Origin: Trichobilharzia regenti
Taxonomy: Eukaryota > Platyhelminthes > Trematoda > Strigeidida > Schistosomatidae
Length of the DNA stretch: 64,000 nt
Assembly: GCA_944472135.2 (NCBI GenBank)
Contig: OX235262.1
Coordinates: 168,763,509 to 168,827,508, forward strand
Direction: 5' to 3'
Shown in pieces: positions 11,301-22,589 of this stretch. How positions within the stretch are numbered: the stretch's first letter is position 1; each line of letters begins with the position of its first letter. The notes below the pieces were generated by a model, which had not been told where the DNA came from, did no database searches, and saw nothing but the letters and a program-made list of their open reading frames with translations. The position numbers and the translations under genes were made by a program.

Positions 11301-11544
11301 CCCGTGAATTAACAAAATCAACACAGATGTGATAAGCAATTTTCATTATGCAAAAAGCACACGCCACCCTTTTCAATTTTATACGCTTATCAAAGCCAAC
11401 AATCTACAGATGGTTTTGTTATCTTTGCTAACTGATCAACTTGACAGCAACATAAAAATGACCTCATACTGAGGTACGATGATTCCGATACTGGATATGT
11501 GAGCTGAGATTTGGTAATTTCTGGTTTTAGAGAATCAAAAGACC

Positions 11545-12740
11545 GTTGCGGAGAGGAAAATTTTCTTTCCGACGAAATCATCAACTAGGCTGTACATTCG
11601 TGTATTTATTATAAGTGGGTGGGAAAGTTGCAGAATGATTTCTAGTCAAGGGTCAGATTAATAAAATTACAATTAGGAATTAAAATGCAGCGAGGAAGTG
11701 ATTGATGAAGAACTGTGTAAACTCCGAGGAACTCTGATGGAAAGCGGTTTTCCACCTAGGTTCATAGACAAGAATCTCAAATCTTAGAAGACTTTGGAAC
11801 AAGTTCAATCCATCCCAAAGAAGATACTTGTGCTTAATCTAGAATTCAAAGGTGATATTGAAGCAGAAATCCTTCACAAACGCCCCTCCAAATCGCTGAG
11901 GAAAACATACTTCGCCGCGAGCCTACGACTGACGTTTACCTGTAAGAAAATGTTCAGCCAGAACGCGAAAGACAAGCCGTCACATTGGATCACTTCAACG
12001 TGCATGTACCAGTTTACTTGCTCCTACGGAGCTGAGTACATCGGTCGTACCATGCGCCAACTTGAAAAACGCGCTAGTGAACACTATCCAGCCTGGCTAG
12101 TAAAAGGAGACCAAAAGCATGTATATAGTTCAGTGACAGAACATCTGGTCAAATCAGGACACTCAGCACCTTTCGAAAAATCCTTCAAAATAATATACAA
12201 GATTCAATCAAGCCTATCAAAGGGAGTGAAATTAAGACATCTGGGCATAGCCGAGGCACTAGCTATCCAAAAGCTCAAACCCACGCTTTGTATCCAAAAG
12301 AAATACGTCCAACCCCTGTCCCTGCCATGGCCATCATAAACAGGTAATTTGTTTTATTAATGACCATCCCATCGCCTTTCTTTTCTAAACTTCCTGTTTA
12401 TTCATGTTACTTTTAAGTTTTTCTTAATCCCTGTTTACACTACCACATTTTCATATCCGAACTTCCTGTCTATTTTGTTATCTCTACATCTCATCCTTAA
12501 TTGCACAATATGTCAATCTTCTTAGTAATTATGATGCTACTCTGTTTGAGTTTTATCCGTCCCCCTGTTTATAATGGCATTCTAATTCCTAGTTGTAATT
12601 TTAACTGATTTGACCCTTGACCGGAAATTATTCTGGAACTTTCCCAACCATTTGATATAGATATACACGAATGTACATCCTAGTTGATGACTTCGTCGAA
12701 AAGAAAATTTTCTTCGCTGCAACTGTCTTTTTATTTTTTA
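11545..12740 (+). mobile_element. Penelope-like element copy with inverted terminal arms
   Basis: The left arm (about 11545-11690) is the reverse complement of the right arm (about 12580-12725); both share 'gaaaattttctt' and 'tgtacattcgtgta'. Between them lies the C-terminal coding part. The right arm is the normal 3' end and the left one an inverted copy of it. This inverted-arm form recurs at least seven more times in the window. Confidence 0.7.
11690..12339 (+). pseudogene. PLE GIY-YIG endonuclease part, largely open
   Basis: One open frame from about 11791 to the stop at 12337-12339 (about 181 codons) encodes the region after the RT: LNLEFKGDIEAE, a basic linker, MYQFTCSYGAEYIGRTMRQL (GIY-YIG signature YxF-x(8)-YIGRT), a Glu/His-containing segment ASEHYPAW and the C-terminus EALAIQKLKPTLCIQKK. 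The frame upstream (11690-11790) is linked by a stop. GIY-YIG domains in PLEs nick target DNA to prime reverse transcription. The RT is missing, so the copy cannot move on its own. Confidence 0.7.
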
Positions 12741-13511
12741 TGATCGAATTCTGATTTAATATAGCTACTTAGTAGATAAAGCTATTACCAGCAGGACTAA
12801 ATAGCGAAACTCTGGTTAAGAAAACAGTATCCTTTTGTTTTTTGTTCATTGAGAAATACAGAAGCTTTTATAATAATATCTATTGTACACGTTTGTTTCA
12901 CTTTCCTCACGGATATAATACCTTAAAAACAAAATATATATAAATTTATATACACCTTCATTAATTAGGTTTAAATATTGACTTTATTTCAGCCCTTGTT
13001 GTATATGGACTGCATAATTCACTATGTCATACTGTAAGTATCACTTCACTGGGTATAACAGGTCAGGTGAACTATCGCTTTGACCATTACTGTTTATATA
13101 TGCTTACATCCGTTTGTTTTTATTATTACTATTGTTACTAGTAATAGTATTATTGATATTAATTCTGTTACTATTCTGTGCATTTGTCTGTCTGATGAAT
13201 TATTCTACTGTGCTGTGAAGCCTATTGTTTGTGAGAATTATAAATATAACTTGTCATACTACTAATAATATGAAATGACCTGATATACAATCTTGTTATG
13301 TTTATTAAGTTACACAATTTATAAATATAAGCATTAATAGACATAATTCTTTATGAATTTTACATTTTGTAAGGGTTATAATCATTCCCCTGAATGCTGG
13401 TTGATTACATAACATTGGAAAACAGTGAAAAATTTATGCATATCATCTGTATTTTTCTTGTCTCACTTAGTGATTTATGATAAGAATGATAAAGTTTTTT
13501 TTTGTTTTCAG
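12741..13511. other. no recognised feature
   Basis: AT-rich sequence without a recognised gene or repeat. A pyrimidine-rich run ending TTTTCAG at 13511 precedes the candidate exon described next. Confidence 0.4.
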
Positions 13512-13660
13512 GGTTGCGAAATCATTCCAAATATGTGGATGACAATAAACGGATCACTCTCTAAAACTGTGGAATTAATGTGTGCTGATCAACTTTACAA
13601 TAATCCCATCCAGAGATTTTTAGAAGAAAATCACTGCTTTCTTATAAAATCTGCAGGAAG
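13512..13660 (+). other. candidate internal exon of unknown gene
   Basis: A strong acceptor-like tract (TTTTTTTTTGTTTTCAG, ending at 13511) is followed by an open frame that reads GCEIIPNMWMTINGS, then CADQLYNNPIQRF and FLEENHCFLIKS. A possible donor AAG|GTTAAC lies at 13661. I do not recognise the peptide, and it does not look like the retroelement proteins here. No partner exon was identified, so this may be chance or part of a gene extending beyond what can be seen. Confidence 0.25.
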
Positions 13661-13769
13661 GTTAACCCTGTCATTATTTCGGAAACTACTGACCAATGGT
13701 ATAAACTAAGAGTGAGATACGAGAGGCCTAAGTAAATAGACTAAAGCGCAGCAGCAAACTTATCAGTTT

Positions 13770-14490
13770 ATTATTATTATTATTGTCCAATTAGTTTCCA
13801 AGTGCAACACAGGACTTCAAGAGAACAACCCTATTTCATTCTGTTCTATTCAGTTCATTCTACCTGGCCCCGCGATTGCTCATAAGCTTTTGCCATCTCC
13901 TCACAAAGGTCTGTTGCATGTCAAGCTCGAACTCACGTCCTAGTTGTTGTTTCCCATTCGTTTATTTCTTGAGCTATGGCCTCGCACGTGATGTCTCCCG
14001 ACAGTCTCCTCAGCATGCATCCAATAATTTTCTATTTTCTTTCATATATTTGTTGAGTAGTAGGTTGTTGATTAGTTCGTTTTTAGAGTTATCTGCCATT
14101 AATCCTTTCTTCAGTATGGAACCAGTGAAGGCAGGTGTTAATGTAAGGTTTTTCGTGAAACATGCGCCAAGTTTTGTGATCCACATAGAAGAGCTGACTA
14201 ACTTAACATCGGTGTTGAAAATCCGAATTTTGTCGTTTATGCTTCAGTGGAATGCCGAGGATTTCGAAAATGATTACAGAGTGATGAAGGTCTATCTTTC
14301 CCTTGCAACCTCCTCTAGTTTTGACATCCTCAACCGTAGTGTCACCTGCAGTTGAAAAGACGCTGCTTAGATAAGTAAAGGAAGTAACCTTTTTCATTTT
14401 TTCCGCTGATAAGGATTGGTATTTGTTGTCGTGGTTGGTTATCTTCATCACTTCCGTTTTCTCTATTTCCTCTGTATCCATGATGTAGCA
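13770..14490 (-). pseudogene. RTE-type (SR2-like) retrotransposon, 3' end
   Basis: The minus strand encodes EKTEVMKITNHDN, VTSFTYLSSVFSTAGD and TVEDVKTRGGCKGKIDLH, the same C-terminal RT segment as in 5811-6650, followed by the 3' part that ends in an ATT-repeat tail at 13770-13786. Amino-acid divergence and stops show that it is old. Confidence 0.75.
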
Positions 14491-14789
14491 TACTATTTTG
14501 CAAATTTAAGAAATGGAGGTCGGGATGAATTACTGATTTCTGTTTGTTATGTATTCATTTTTATGCTGTGGTCTAATGCAGATATTTGTTCGCATGTATA
14601 TTTACTGGGAAGCAGAATAGCTTTTTGTTATAACAAAGCTGCTTGAATTGATCTTGTCTCTTCTCAAAAGAATGAAATACTACAATTCTTGATGCTTTTT
14701 TCAAATATTTATATTTAGCAGGTATCATTTGCGATTGGAATTCAACCCTGTGGTTGTAGTGTTGCCTGTTCACCACTCAGTCTGAATGT

Positions 14790-15065
14790 TCAGCCTTCTT
14801 ATTGACCAAAGGACGTGTGTACTGCAAGCCAGTAGTTCGCTGTGTCCTCCTTTATGGCTATGAGATATTGCCATTAGAAGTCGAAGATATGAAACATCAA
14901 GCTAGCTGTTTTTGAGCATAGGTGTATGCTGTCTTTCTCTCAGGTTAGATTGTATAACAGAATAATCAATATTGAGGTTAGGCGTCCAGTGTTATGTAAG
15001 GGGGAAAAATCGAGATGGTATGTGTCAAAACAGGAAGTGATCCTAGATTCTGGAAGGAAGAACTA
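14790..15065 (+). pseudogene. remnant of a second non-LTR reverse transcriptase family
   Basis: The plus strand reads KGRVYCKPVVRCVLLYGYEI, then LEVEDMKHQASCF. This resembles the C-terminal RT segment VLLYGCETW...VEDI...VFDHRCL of a non-LTR family distinct from the SR2-like copies here. A related N-terminal RT piece may be at 56440-56700. It has stops and is short. Confidence 0.5.
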
Positions 15066-15263
15066 ATTTCTGCTTAAAAGCTTTTATTTCTGAATGACTT
15101 GCTAAAAATCTTAGCTAATAGGTAAAAAAGACTGATATAAACTATGCTGTATTTGAAGTTAAGGAATAACTTTTGATTATAATTCTTGTTTAAATTAATA
15201 GGTCAGATTTACAGATCATTGAAAATATTGAATAACGCGTGCTATGCCTATAGTAAATTTATG

Positions 15264-15490
15264 ATGTGTTAATTTGCAGGGATATGATTGGCTACAGGTT
15301 TGATCACGGGTTGACATCAGTTACAGAACTGATGGAAAACCAACAAAGGAGCACTGGACAGTTGATTTATCCTATTCTGAGACTCTTCAGAAAAATGAAC
15401 CCTTTGAACTTTAAACCCCCGACATTCGGGTTACAAGATGAGCTCGAAGACCATTCACTTTCCAATGGCCAACCCAAGAGTTAAAAATTT
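15264..15490 (-). repeat. Sm-alpha-like SINE, diverged
   Basis: The reverse complement contains the tRNA-like part, hammerhead-derived sequence at 15350-15398 (CTGAAGAGTCTCAG, GATAAATC) and the tail with 'tgatgtcaacccgtgatcaa'. The hammerhead core is mutated in both the CTGATGA and GAAA elements. Confidence 0.6.
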
Positions 15491-15524
15491 TACCAATTCG
15501 CGGTATATATATATATATATGGCG

Positions 15525-15740
15525 CAACTGCCTGCTAATGTTATGGAGAAATAACTGGTCGTTTTTCTGACATTAGTGGACCCCACTGGTTACAACCTCT
15601 CACTAGGTAGGTCCCCAGTAGGTACGTGCTGATGAGGATTCCCAGAGTGGGACAAAACGGTTGTCCATTACTCCTTACAGGTCTTAGAGTGGTTCTCTAA
15701 CTAATTCCACCTCGTTATCAAACCTACACTAAATTTCTTT
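15525..15740 (+). repeat. Sm-alpha-like SINE fragment with hammerhead
   Basis: The hammerhead spans 15619-15673. CTGATGAG at 15629 is intact, stem II is ATTCCCAGAGTGGGAC-like, but the second core element is CAAAAC instead of CGAAAC. The GTC triplet is present. The tail 'ctctaactaattccacctcg' follows. The copy ends near 15740. Confidence 0.65.
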
Positions 15741-15784
15741 AGAGTTATGAGTGTTTCCTATTCGGTTGGCTAACATATGTATAT

Positions 15785-15937
15785 ATAAATTGCTAGCCTC
15801 ATGATCAACCTTCCCTGATAACCAATCTTATTACTGGTTTGGCGAGATTTAGGAATGCGTCGGTGGCCGGGAATCGAACCCCGAAGCACATTTGGTGTGG
15901 TTGGCGACCATTCTACCGCTATGCCACTGACGCACAC
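15785..15937 (-). repeat. tRNA-derived SINE (class 2), 5' two thirds
   Basis: The reverse complement holds GTCAGTGGCATAGCGGTAG (box A region) and GGGGTTCGATTCCCGGCC (near-perfect box B), then the body. The 3' end is missing. It lies about 400 bp upstream of the start of the lectin-like gene. Confidence 0.75.
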
Positions 15938-16341
15938 AACTGGAAGGCAGGAAGCTTCAATCTGAAAGCCTTTAATTTTAGACGGAGCAATTTTTATTAA
16001 AGGGATAGAAGAATGAAAGAAAAATATGGCGATTTGAAATACTCTTCTATTTTGCATAATAAAAAATGCCTTGTTTTCTTTTAGCAAACCATTCAATGCC
16101 CAATAAGTGTACACAGTTATTTATTTGATTTCCATATATTTTTACACTTAATTGATTATATTACAAAATAATTCGGTTCTAGATAAATCTACACTCAACA
16201 GTAGTGTTGTCTAAGTGCATTGTTATGCATATTTTATTGGCTTAATTGCTGTTTCGTTTATCCGATAAACTAGACTACATTGACATATAAGTGTCAGCAT
16301 TACAAAGGTTATCTAGTCTGATTGTTTATATTTTTGACAGA
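15938..16341 (+). promoter_or_regulatory. upstream region of the lectin-like gene
   Basis: About 400 bp of AT-rich sequence without a recognised repeat. Just before the ATG, TTGTTTATATTTTTGACAG ends at 16340 and is followed by AATG. This could be a cis- or trans-splice acceptor (schistosomes trans-splice some mRNAs) or merely 5' untranslated sequence. No clear TATA box can be assigned. Confidence 0.3.
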
Positions 16342-16938
16342 ATGATCAACCGAATAGCGTTATCGTTATTATTACTGCCATATTTTCTCAGTTATTTATC
16401 AAGTGCTCCTGCTAATTTATTGAATTTTACAACTACTAGTTCAACAACAAGTACACCGGCGACTACTTTTGCTGTCACAACTGAACCCCCGACTGATGCA
16501 CACAGACCAAGTGTTCCTGTCAATACAAACTCAAATACAGATACCACTGATTCAGTTCTGTTTACTTCAACAACAACAACACCGTCACCATTGGCAACAA
16601 CGGTAACAACAAAGACGAAATCAACAACTGAGAGTCGTTTGAACAGTGCGTATACTTCCCATACAAATAAAAATGTTAGTGATATACACGAATTACCTAA
16701 AAATGGATCGGCACAACCACATACTGTTAAAGGACGTGTAGTGTTAGCTACAACTCGTGAACAAGGCAGCAATGTATGGGGTTTAACTGAAGATAAAGCT
16801 GAAGAAGCATGTCATCGTTTTGCGAATAACAGTGATATTACTCGTACTATATCAAAGCCTAATGAAAGCAACAATACATCCACTGAGTCGACCAATGTAT
16901 ACCAAGGTCATTTGTTGTCTGTTACATCGAATGAAGAG
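16342..16938 (+). CDS. exon 1 of secreted C-type lectin-like mucin protein
   Basis: This exon encodes residues 1-199. The ATG at 16342 is chosen because it starts a clear signal peptide (MINRIALSLLLLPYFLSYL, cleavage likely near SSAPA, about residue 23); the open frame reaches a GTG at 16291 but that is not a eukaryotic start. Residues 25-145 are rich in Thr, Ser and Pro with several N-glycosylation sequons, so O-glycosylation is likely. From about residue 150 the CTLD begins: Cys157 in EEACHRF and GHLLSVTSNEE, the usual 'A..C...GHL.S..S.EE' pattern. The donor GAAGAG|GTAAAT at 16939 lies exactly at a codon boundary. The rest of the domain is in exon 2, 13.4 kb away. Confidence 0.85.
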
Positions 16939-17027
16939 GTAAATTTTTTTTTCTAATCATTTTCAGTAAATTTTGTTGTGAATTTTATGCTTTTTATAAC
17001 TTATGGAAAATTCCCATTATAACATAT

Positions 17028-17645
17028 AGAAAATCAAAACAAGTAATTCAGCGAAGAGACTCTTTTCAACGAATTCATCATCAAGCTGTACAGTCGTATA
17101 TATATGGTTTTCAAGAAGTTATATCCGGTGAGGGAAGTGAATCTTAGGTGTGAATGCATAAAACAATAATATGAAATGCAAATAAAACTAAAATATTTGT
17201 GATTATAATCGTAGTTAAATGTCAAGTGGCAAATCATATCAATGTCATACATAGAGTAGGTGTGAATGCATAAAATAATAATAATAATAATAGTATTAAA
17301 TGCAGTTAAAAAACTAAAATGTTTGTGATTATACTCATAGTTAAATGTCAATTGGCAAAGCAAATTAATGTTATATATAGAACAATTCATAGGAGGGATA
17401 GAACTTGAAAAAAGGTGTGCAATTGTAGGATTAGTAGACAAATCGAATAAAACAAAAACGTTACGTAATATTGTGTGAAATTTAATAGCATGTTGTTGTT
17501 ATTATTTTATGCATTCACACCTAAGATTCAATTCCCTCACTGAATATAACTTCTTAAAAACCATATATATACGACTGCACAGCTTGATGATAAATTCGTT
17601 GAAAAAGGTCTCTTCGCTGAATTACTTGTTTTGATTTTCCATAAT
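17028..17645. mobile_element. PLE-end palindrome with direct repeats in the spacer
   Basis: The left arm 17028-17180 is the reverse complement of the right arm 17505-17645; both contain 'gcgaagagactc'-like and 'tatatatggtttt'-like sequences typical of PLE termini here. The spacer has two copies (17199-17258 and 17325-17384) of a 58-bp motif starting GTGATTATA. A third copy of this motif lies at 7731-7790. No coding sequence is left. Confidence 0.6.
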
Positions 17646-17667
17646 TTTATGCTTGTTTTATGCTTCG

Positions 17668-17912
17668 TGCTTTGACGGCACAGAGGTAGAATGTTCGCCA
17701 ATCACACCATATGTGGTCCGGGGTTCGATCCCTGGCCACCGAAGCATTCCTAAATCTCGCTAAACCAGTAACAAGATTGGTTATGAGGGAAGGTTAATTA
17801 TGACGCTAGCAACCCTATCCCATAAAAATAAATACCACTACTACCCAGACTCCAAAGCTGTATCCTGAAGCCCAAAGTTCCACTGGGAACGTAAAGGAAT
17901 AAAAAAAAATTT
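17668..17912 (+). repeat. tRNA-derived SINE (class 2), full length
   Basis: The head ACGGCACAGAGGTAGAATG and box B GGGGTTCGATCCCTGG are well kept. The body includes 'gctagcaaccctatcccata' and the end CACTGGGAACGTAAAGGAAT with an A-rich tail. It lies within the lectin gene intron, sense to the gene. Confidence 0.8.
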
Positions 17913-18059
17913 AATGCTTTAAGGTATAGAATGATTAACAGGTCATCAAATGAATAAACATTTCTTTTCTTTGTTCATACTCAAACTCATTGTGTTAAAA
18001 CAGTAACAACATTAAAGTGCATTGACTGGGTTTGAACTTGAGTGATTTTGTTAATCTCA

Positions 18060-18540
18060 GGGCGTGTATAGGGAAACAAAATAACATACGGAATTACGCA
18101 AGAGTTTTAAGTAGTTAGAAAAATAAGCATACAAACAAAAGTTAAGTGAAATCAACATAGTTCTTACCATGATAGTAGAAGTGGTTGAATAATTTTCATT
18201 TGTGTGCATAGTTCTGGTTCTTCCAACTGAATGGCTAGGGCTTCTGCAATGCAAAGAAGACAGAAACGTATTGTCTTTGGAAGGTTGTCCTTCACTTTGT
18301 AGATTACTTTCAAGGAGGCAAAGACAATACCTTTCCATCTCCTTTGCATTTCAGAAGCCCTAGTCATTCAGTTGGAAGGACCAGAAGTATGCATACAAAA
18401 GGAAATTATTCAACCACTACTACTATCATGGTAACAACTCCGTTGATTTAACTTTTGTTTGTATGCTTATTTTTTCCTAACTACTTAAAACTCTTAAGTA
18501 AAATTCCGTATGTTATTTTGTTTCCATGTACACCCTGAGC
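18060..18540. mobile_element. PLE C-terminal end as near-perfect palindrome
   Basis: Bases 18060-18300 and 18311-18537 are inverted copies with only about 10 bases between them. Each arm encodes, outward, VIYKVKDNLPKTIRF and the C-terminus EEPELCTQMKIIQPLLLSW of a PLE (minus strand at 18164-18367), plus the 3' untranslated part. It is two head-to-head 3' ends without the rest of the element. Confidence 0.7.
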
Positions 18541-18869
18541 ACAACTCTTTCATCAAACTATTCACGTCATTACGTAACTCTTCTTTAACAATCAGTTGTG
18601 GCAACTCATCACTTTTGTTACTACCCCCTTATATCAACATCCAATTCATCTGAATTTACTAATTGTATGTTTTTGTTAATCTGACCATAAAATCAAATTC
18701 TAATTTATCTAAGGGTATGATAGAAAATTTATGCTAGAATTTGTATAAGGTTATTGAAAATAGCATTGAGTTCATGACTGAATCTCTTCACCATAAAGAA
18801 TACTCATATTTTTTTAATGTTCAGACTTCAGACCGCAAAACTGTATTATCTGTTGAGTGATCTTCAGGA

Positions 18870-19205
18870 GTTAGTTTGTGGGAATTTGATTTATTTCAAG
18901 TTTGACTACAGTTCGATATCAATTAGAGAAGCATTGGTAACTAACAGGGAAGTGCTGGACGATTGTTTCGTCCCAGTCTTGGACCCAACGACAGCACGTA
19001 CCCGCCCACGACCTTCCAGTTACAAGGCGAGCTTACAGACCATTCAGCCCCTGGGATGAAGTCGAATGATCCATGAATTCTAACTTCAACCAATTCGTGA
19101 TTTTACAGTGATTGGTACCAGTCAACAGTGTTATCGGTGGCGAGTATTTGTCCTCACTCCTGACTCGATAGACCCCAGTAGTCACAACTTCTCACCAGTA
19201 AGATT
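18870..19205 (-). repeat. Sm-alpha-like SINE with decayed hammerhead
   Basis: The reverse complement includes the leader, GGCTGAATGGTCTGTAAGC (box A region), the hammerhead at 18951-19002 and the tail. In the hammerhead CGAAAC is intact but CTGATGA is replaced by CTGTCGT, so cleavage is not expected. Confidence 0.7.
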
Positions 19206-20743
19206 TCAAGTCATCTTCGTTCTGTAGCCAGACCTTAGTAACTATTAAGTAGTGTCAGTGTTAAAATGAAGGTGTTTATCATAAGGAGAATAAAAAAGAT
19301 ACTAAGTTTGTTTACTAAGCACTTAATGTGTGCAATTTAACATTAGAGGCAAATAAAAGATGTTGACAAGATTTTGACCTTTTAACTTTTTAAGTTAGTA
19401 CACAAACAAACAAACAGCATTTCAACCTTTAATTAATCAGTGCTGTGTATAACTTCTACATATTTAGTAAAACCGTTGTCTATCAAGCACTTCTTCTTGG
19501 ATCCTAAGTTATCTGAGCTTCTATGTTATTTATTTTTAACTCAATTATGATTTTTCCTGTTGATTGGTTGGGCAGAAATCAACAGGAGCCTTAGTGGGAA
19601 CACTCGCACTGACTGGGGAGGGGAGGTACATCCAGTTGAATAGTCTTATAGAGAAGGAAATGCTCCTCCTGGATCCTAATGCTAGTCACTATCGACTAAA
19701 TTACTTTAAGCTTCTTCATGTTCAATGTTTATTAGTCTAAAATGGAACCCGTAATGAGTTTGTCTGGTTTTCGGATAATTTTAATCACATTAAGATATAT
19801 TTCATCGTTTAATGACACTGAAGTGTACAGAGACGGCATACACCACAGATTGGGGAGTGATGGACGATAATTAGGGGAACTGTTTCTTAAGTGGGGAGCA
19901 ATATATGTGGTCTCAGATGGTGACGTACTAAATAACAAAGAAGAGAAATAATGCGAAATGGGGGGGGGGAGAATTCGAGTTATCTGTGACGATAAATACA
20001 AGGTTACCAAGTACAGAAGTGCAGGAGAACGCTGTTTATGATCATTGTGAGACAATTGATGCGGTTACAGAAATGAATTTTTGTCTGGAGTTAGAGACAA
20101 GTTTGGGCTAGACTACTTTAATGATCTCATTGATTGTAAACCACCCTTACTTTGTTTTCATCATGGTAATCGTTGCTCATACTACCCTTAGGAATTTTGG
20201 TCACATCATTGTTCACCGTCTCTCTGGTGTTACAATAAACAGATAGGATATTTTTTTTACCATCATGTAGTGAAAAGCTAAGACGATAATTGGACAACTG
20301 TCACCTTTAATGTTCCTTGTTTCATTGGTCGTTACCTAGGCGGTTCATTTGTGATGAAATTTACTTTACTGGCGATAAACTATCACATTTTTATGCTATG
20401 CTTTAAAATTTAATGCAAATTATTTTTGTTTAAATGTGAATTTGTAATAAATTTTCGCAGTTATAATTCATGATTAGTAGTTAATGATAAAGTTTTGGCT
20501 AGCAAAAATTATTAAAATGCTTGAGTAAGTGATATATTTCCGTCAGCGTGACTTGAAGGTATTTATATTTGATGTAGTCACCCTTATAATTGCTTTCAGT
20601 TTAAAGTTTCAAATATGTAGAACTACTTCATTGACTCTGTTTCCTTGTGATTCCTAAACATGTTTCTATTTGTATTGAAACTGTTTTCATATTCCAAATA
20701 TAGTCATAGTTATGAATGCAAAAACAGAATTTCTATTGTGACA
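19206..20743. other. intron sequence, mostly without recognised features
   Basis: A possible SINE scrap lies at 19555-19680 ('ggttgggcagaaatcaacag'). The stretch 19730-20350 has no coding signature in spite of a long minus-strand open frame, and it holds a run of nine G. Nothing else can be supported. Confidence 0.4.
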
Positions 20744-20962
20744 TGTCGGTGGCACAGTGGTAGAATGCTCGCCAGCCACGCCACATGTGGTTCGGAGTTC
20801 GATCAGCGGCCGACACACTCCCTCACCTCGCTAAGACCAGTACAGAGGGGAAGTCAGACGTGAGTTTAACAACCCAACCCCGTAAAAATAAGCATCATTG
20901 CTACTGAAACTTAAAAGCTCTAGCTTGAAGCCCTATGTTCCACTGAGAACGTAAAGGTATAA
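20744..20962 (+). repeat. tRNA-derived SINE (class 2), full length
   Basis: The head GTCGGTGGCACAGTGGTAG, box B region GGAGTTCGATCAGCGGCC, the body with 'gctaagaccagtacagaggg', and the end CACTGAGAACGTAAAGGTAT with an A-rich tail are all present. Confidence 0.8.
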
Positions 20963-21029
20963 AAAATATTGCGATTAGTTTGTTCAACTGGAATGAATAT
21001 AACGATTCAATGTTTTATTTGAGGTTGCA

Positions 21030-21830
21030 GAACTGCCTTTCTCACAAGTGTCGATAGCCACAAAACCTAAGTCCATGAATTCCTACAACAGCACATCTCC
21101 ATGTCATTCTATTCTCTGCAGTCCTCTTTAGCTAGCCTCATAACTGCCCATAAGCTTTCATCTCCTCCTGACGTGATCTCTTCCAAGCCGCCCTTACATA
21201 TAAACACTTGCCCAAGTTGTTGTTTCCCATTCGGAGTGTACCCAACGGCCTGGGAGTGTGATATCACTTAACGGTCTCCTCAGTGTGGGTGCCAAATCCA
21301 TCTCCATTTCTTTCGACAATAGTCTCTCAACTGATTCGTTGCACTGCAGAGTTCTTTTTTGCTCACCCTCTTCAACTGGTCATCTTATCTTCAGCATAGA
21401 GTCAGCGAAAGCCACTGTTGATAAAAGTCTGCAGGAGCCTGTTGGAAAATAATTTAATGACACTTCAAGTCTTTGAGCCATAATGAAGAAATGACTTGTT
21501 ATTAGTGTTGTTTATGCTTACTGTGGTATATTTCCATAATGATTTCGGTTTGTCCTGCCTTCACGATCCCGGCCTTGACATTTTCATCAGTGTCGTCTGC
21601 TTTTATTTAGAACGATTCTGCTTAGACAAGTGAAAGTGGAGGTTCCCTTCAAATTCCCCCCGTCGTTAGTACCTGGTGTTTGTTGTTGTTGTCGGTTAGT
21701 GGGTATCGTCATCACTTCCATCTCCTCTATGTTCACATGAAGTCCTGTCTTCTCTGGCTGCTTCTTCTTCTTCTTGCAACTTGTTGGTTTTCGCCTGTAG
21801 ATCTTCGAGTTTTGTTTTTATGAAATAACG
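21030..21830 (-). pseudogene. RTE-type (SR2-like) retrotransposon, 3' end
   Basis: Minus-strand sequence carries the LQVNIEEMEV(M)-like segment near 21720-21735, the QQQ-encoding run and the conserved 3' untranslated part up to 21030. Frames are broken. It is inserted antisense in the lectin gene intron. Confidence 0.65.
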
Positions 21831-22370
21831 ATTAAAACTGCATGAATAATGGAAGTAATCCAGTTAAGCATATATATTTCATTTTATCTAGAACATTGAT
21901 TTTCAAATGCTACTTAACGAGCTAAACGGCAATTCCCCTCCTCCTAAGTTTCACCAAATATATGCTACAAATTCTACTTTGGAAATTACTCTCATCAGTA
22001 TCTATTTCTACCATATAAAATTTATGCATTTCGTTTAGCAGCTGACGGTTTTTTGAATAATATGCCATTTATCGATTAAGATTGAAGTTCAATTGCCAAT
22101 GAAAACACCGGAAAATTTGAATAGTGATGAATTGCTGATAAAAGATAAATTTTAGATAGGATTAAAAGGCATATTTTGGACCTCAAGGTTAAGTCACCAA
22201 AGTATTATACGTTCCGTCTACAGTTCAGTGCATAGCACATTATTTTTCTGATATAGTATGGACAAAGTAAAAGATACCTACTGTACTAATGCAGAATGCA
22301 GATCTGATATTAACTTGTTCATTTAAATAAAAAAGTTTGAGGTTCTACATCAAAATTTGAGATACAAGAC
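21831..22370. other. intron sequence without recognised features
   Basis: No gene or known repeat is seen on either strand. Confidence 0.4.

Positions 22371-22374
<4 letters not shown>

Positions 22375-22450
<76 letters not shown>
22375..22450. repeat. (TA)n microsatellite, about 38 units
   Basis: It is an uninterrupted run of TA dinucleotides. Similar arrays lie at 29872-29909, 34051-34071, 47229-47273, 51114-51180 and 56361-56409. Open frames that read Ile-Tyr repeats across these arrays are artefacts. Confidence 0.95.
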
Positions 22451-22455
<5 letters not shown>

Positions 22456-22589
22456 AAAGCGTTCCGATTCTCCGACCACCAATAGCTTACGTGGTCTAAA
22501 TACCTATGGTTGAGTACTAGTAGATTTCCCATAACCTTTTCTTCGAGTATACATTCAGACTGAAGTGAACTAAGTGTTGTTCAACAGTT

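Noticed and set aside
14203..14355. Plus-strand open frame 13876-14355
   Set aside because: It lies antisense to an RTE 3' end with recognisable RT residues.
16291..16341. Start of the lectin-like protein at 16291
   Set aside because: The codon there is GTG, not used as a start in nuclear genes; the ATG at 16342 starts a proper signal peptide.
19732..20055. A 107-codon minus-strand open frame
   Set aside because: Low-complexity composition with a G-run, no domain, no splice or start context.
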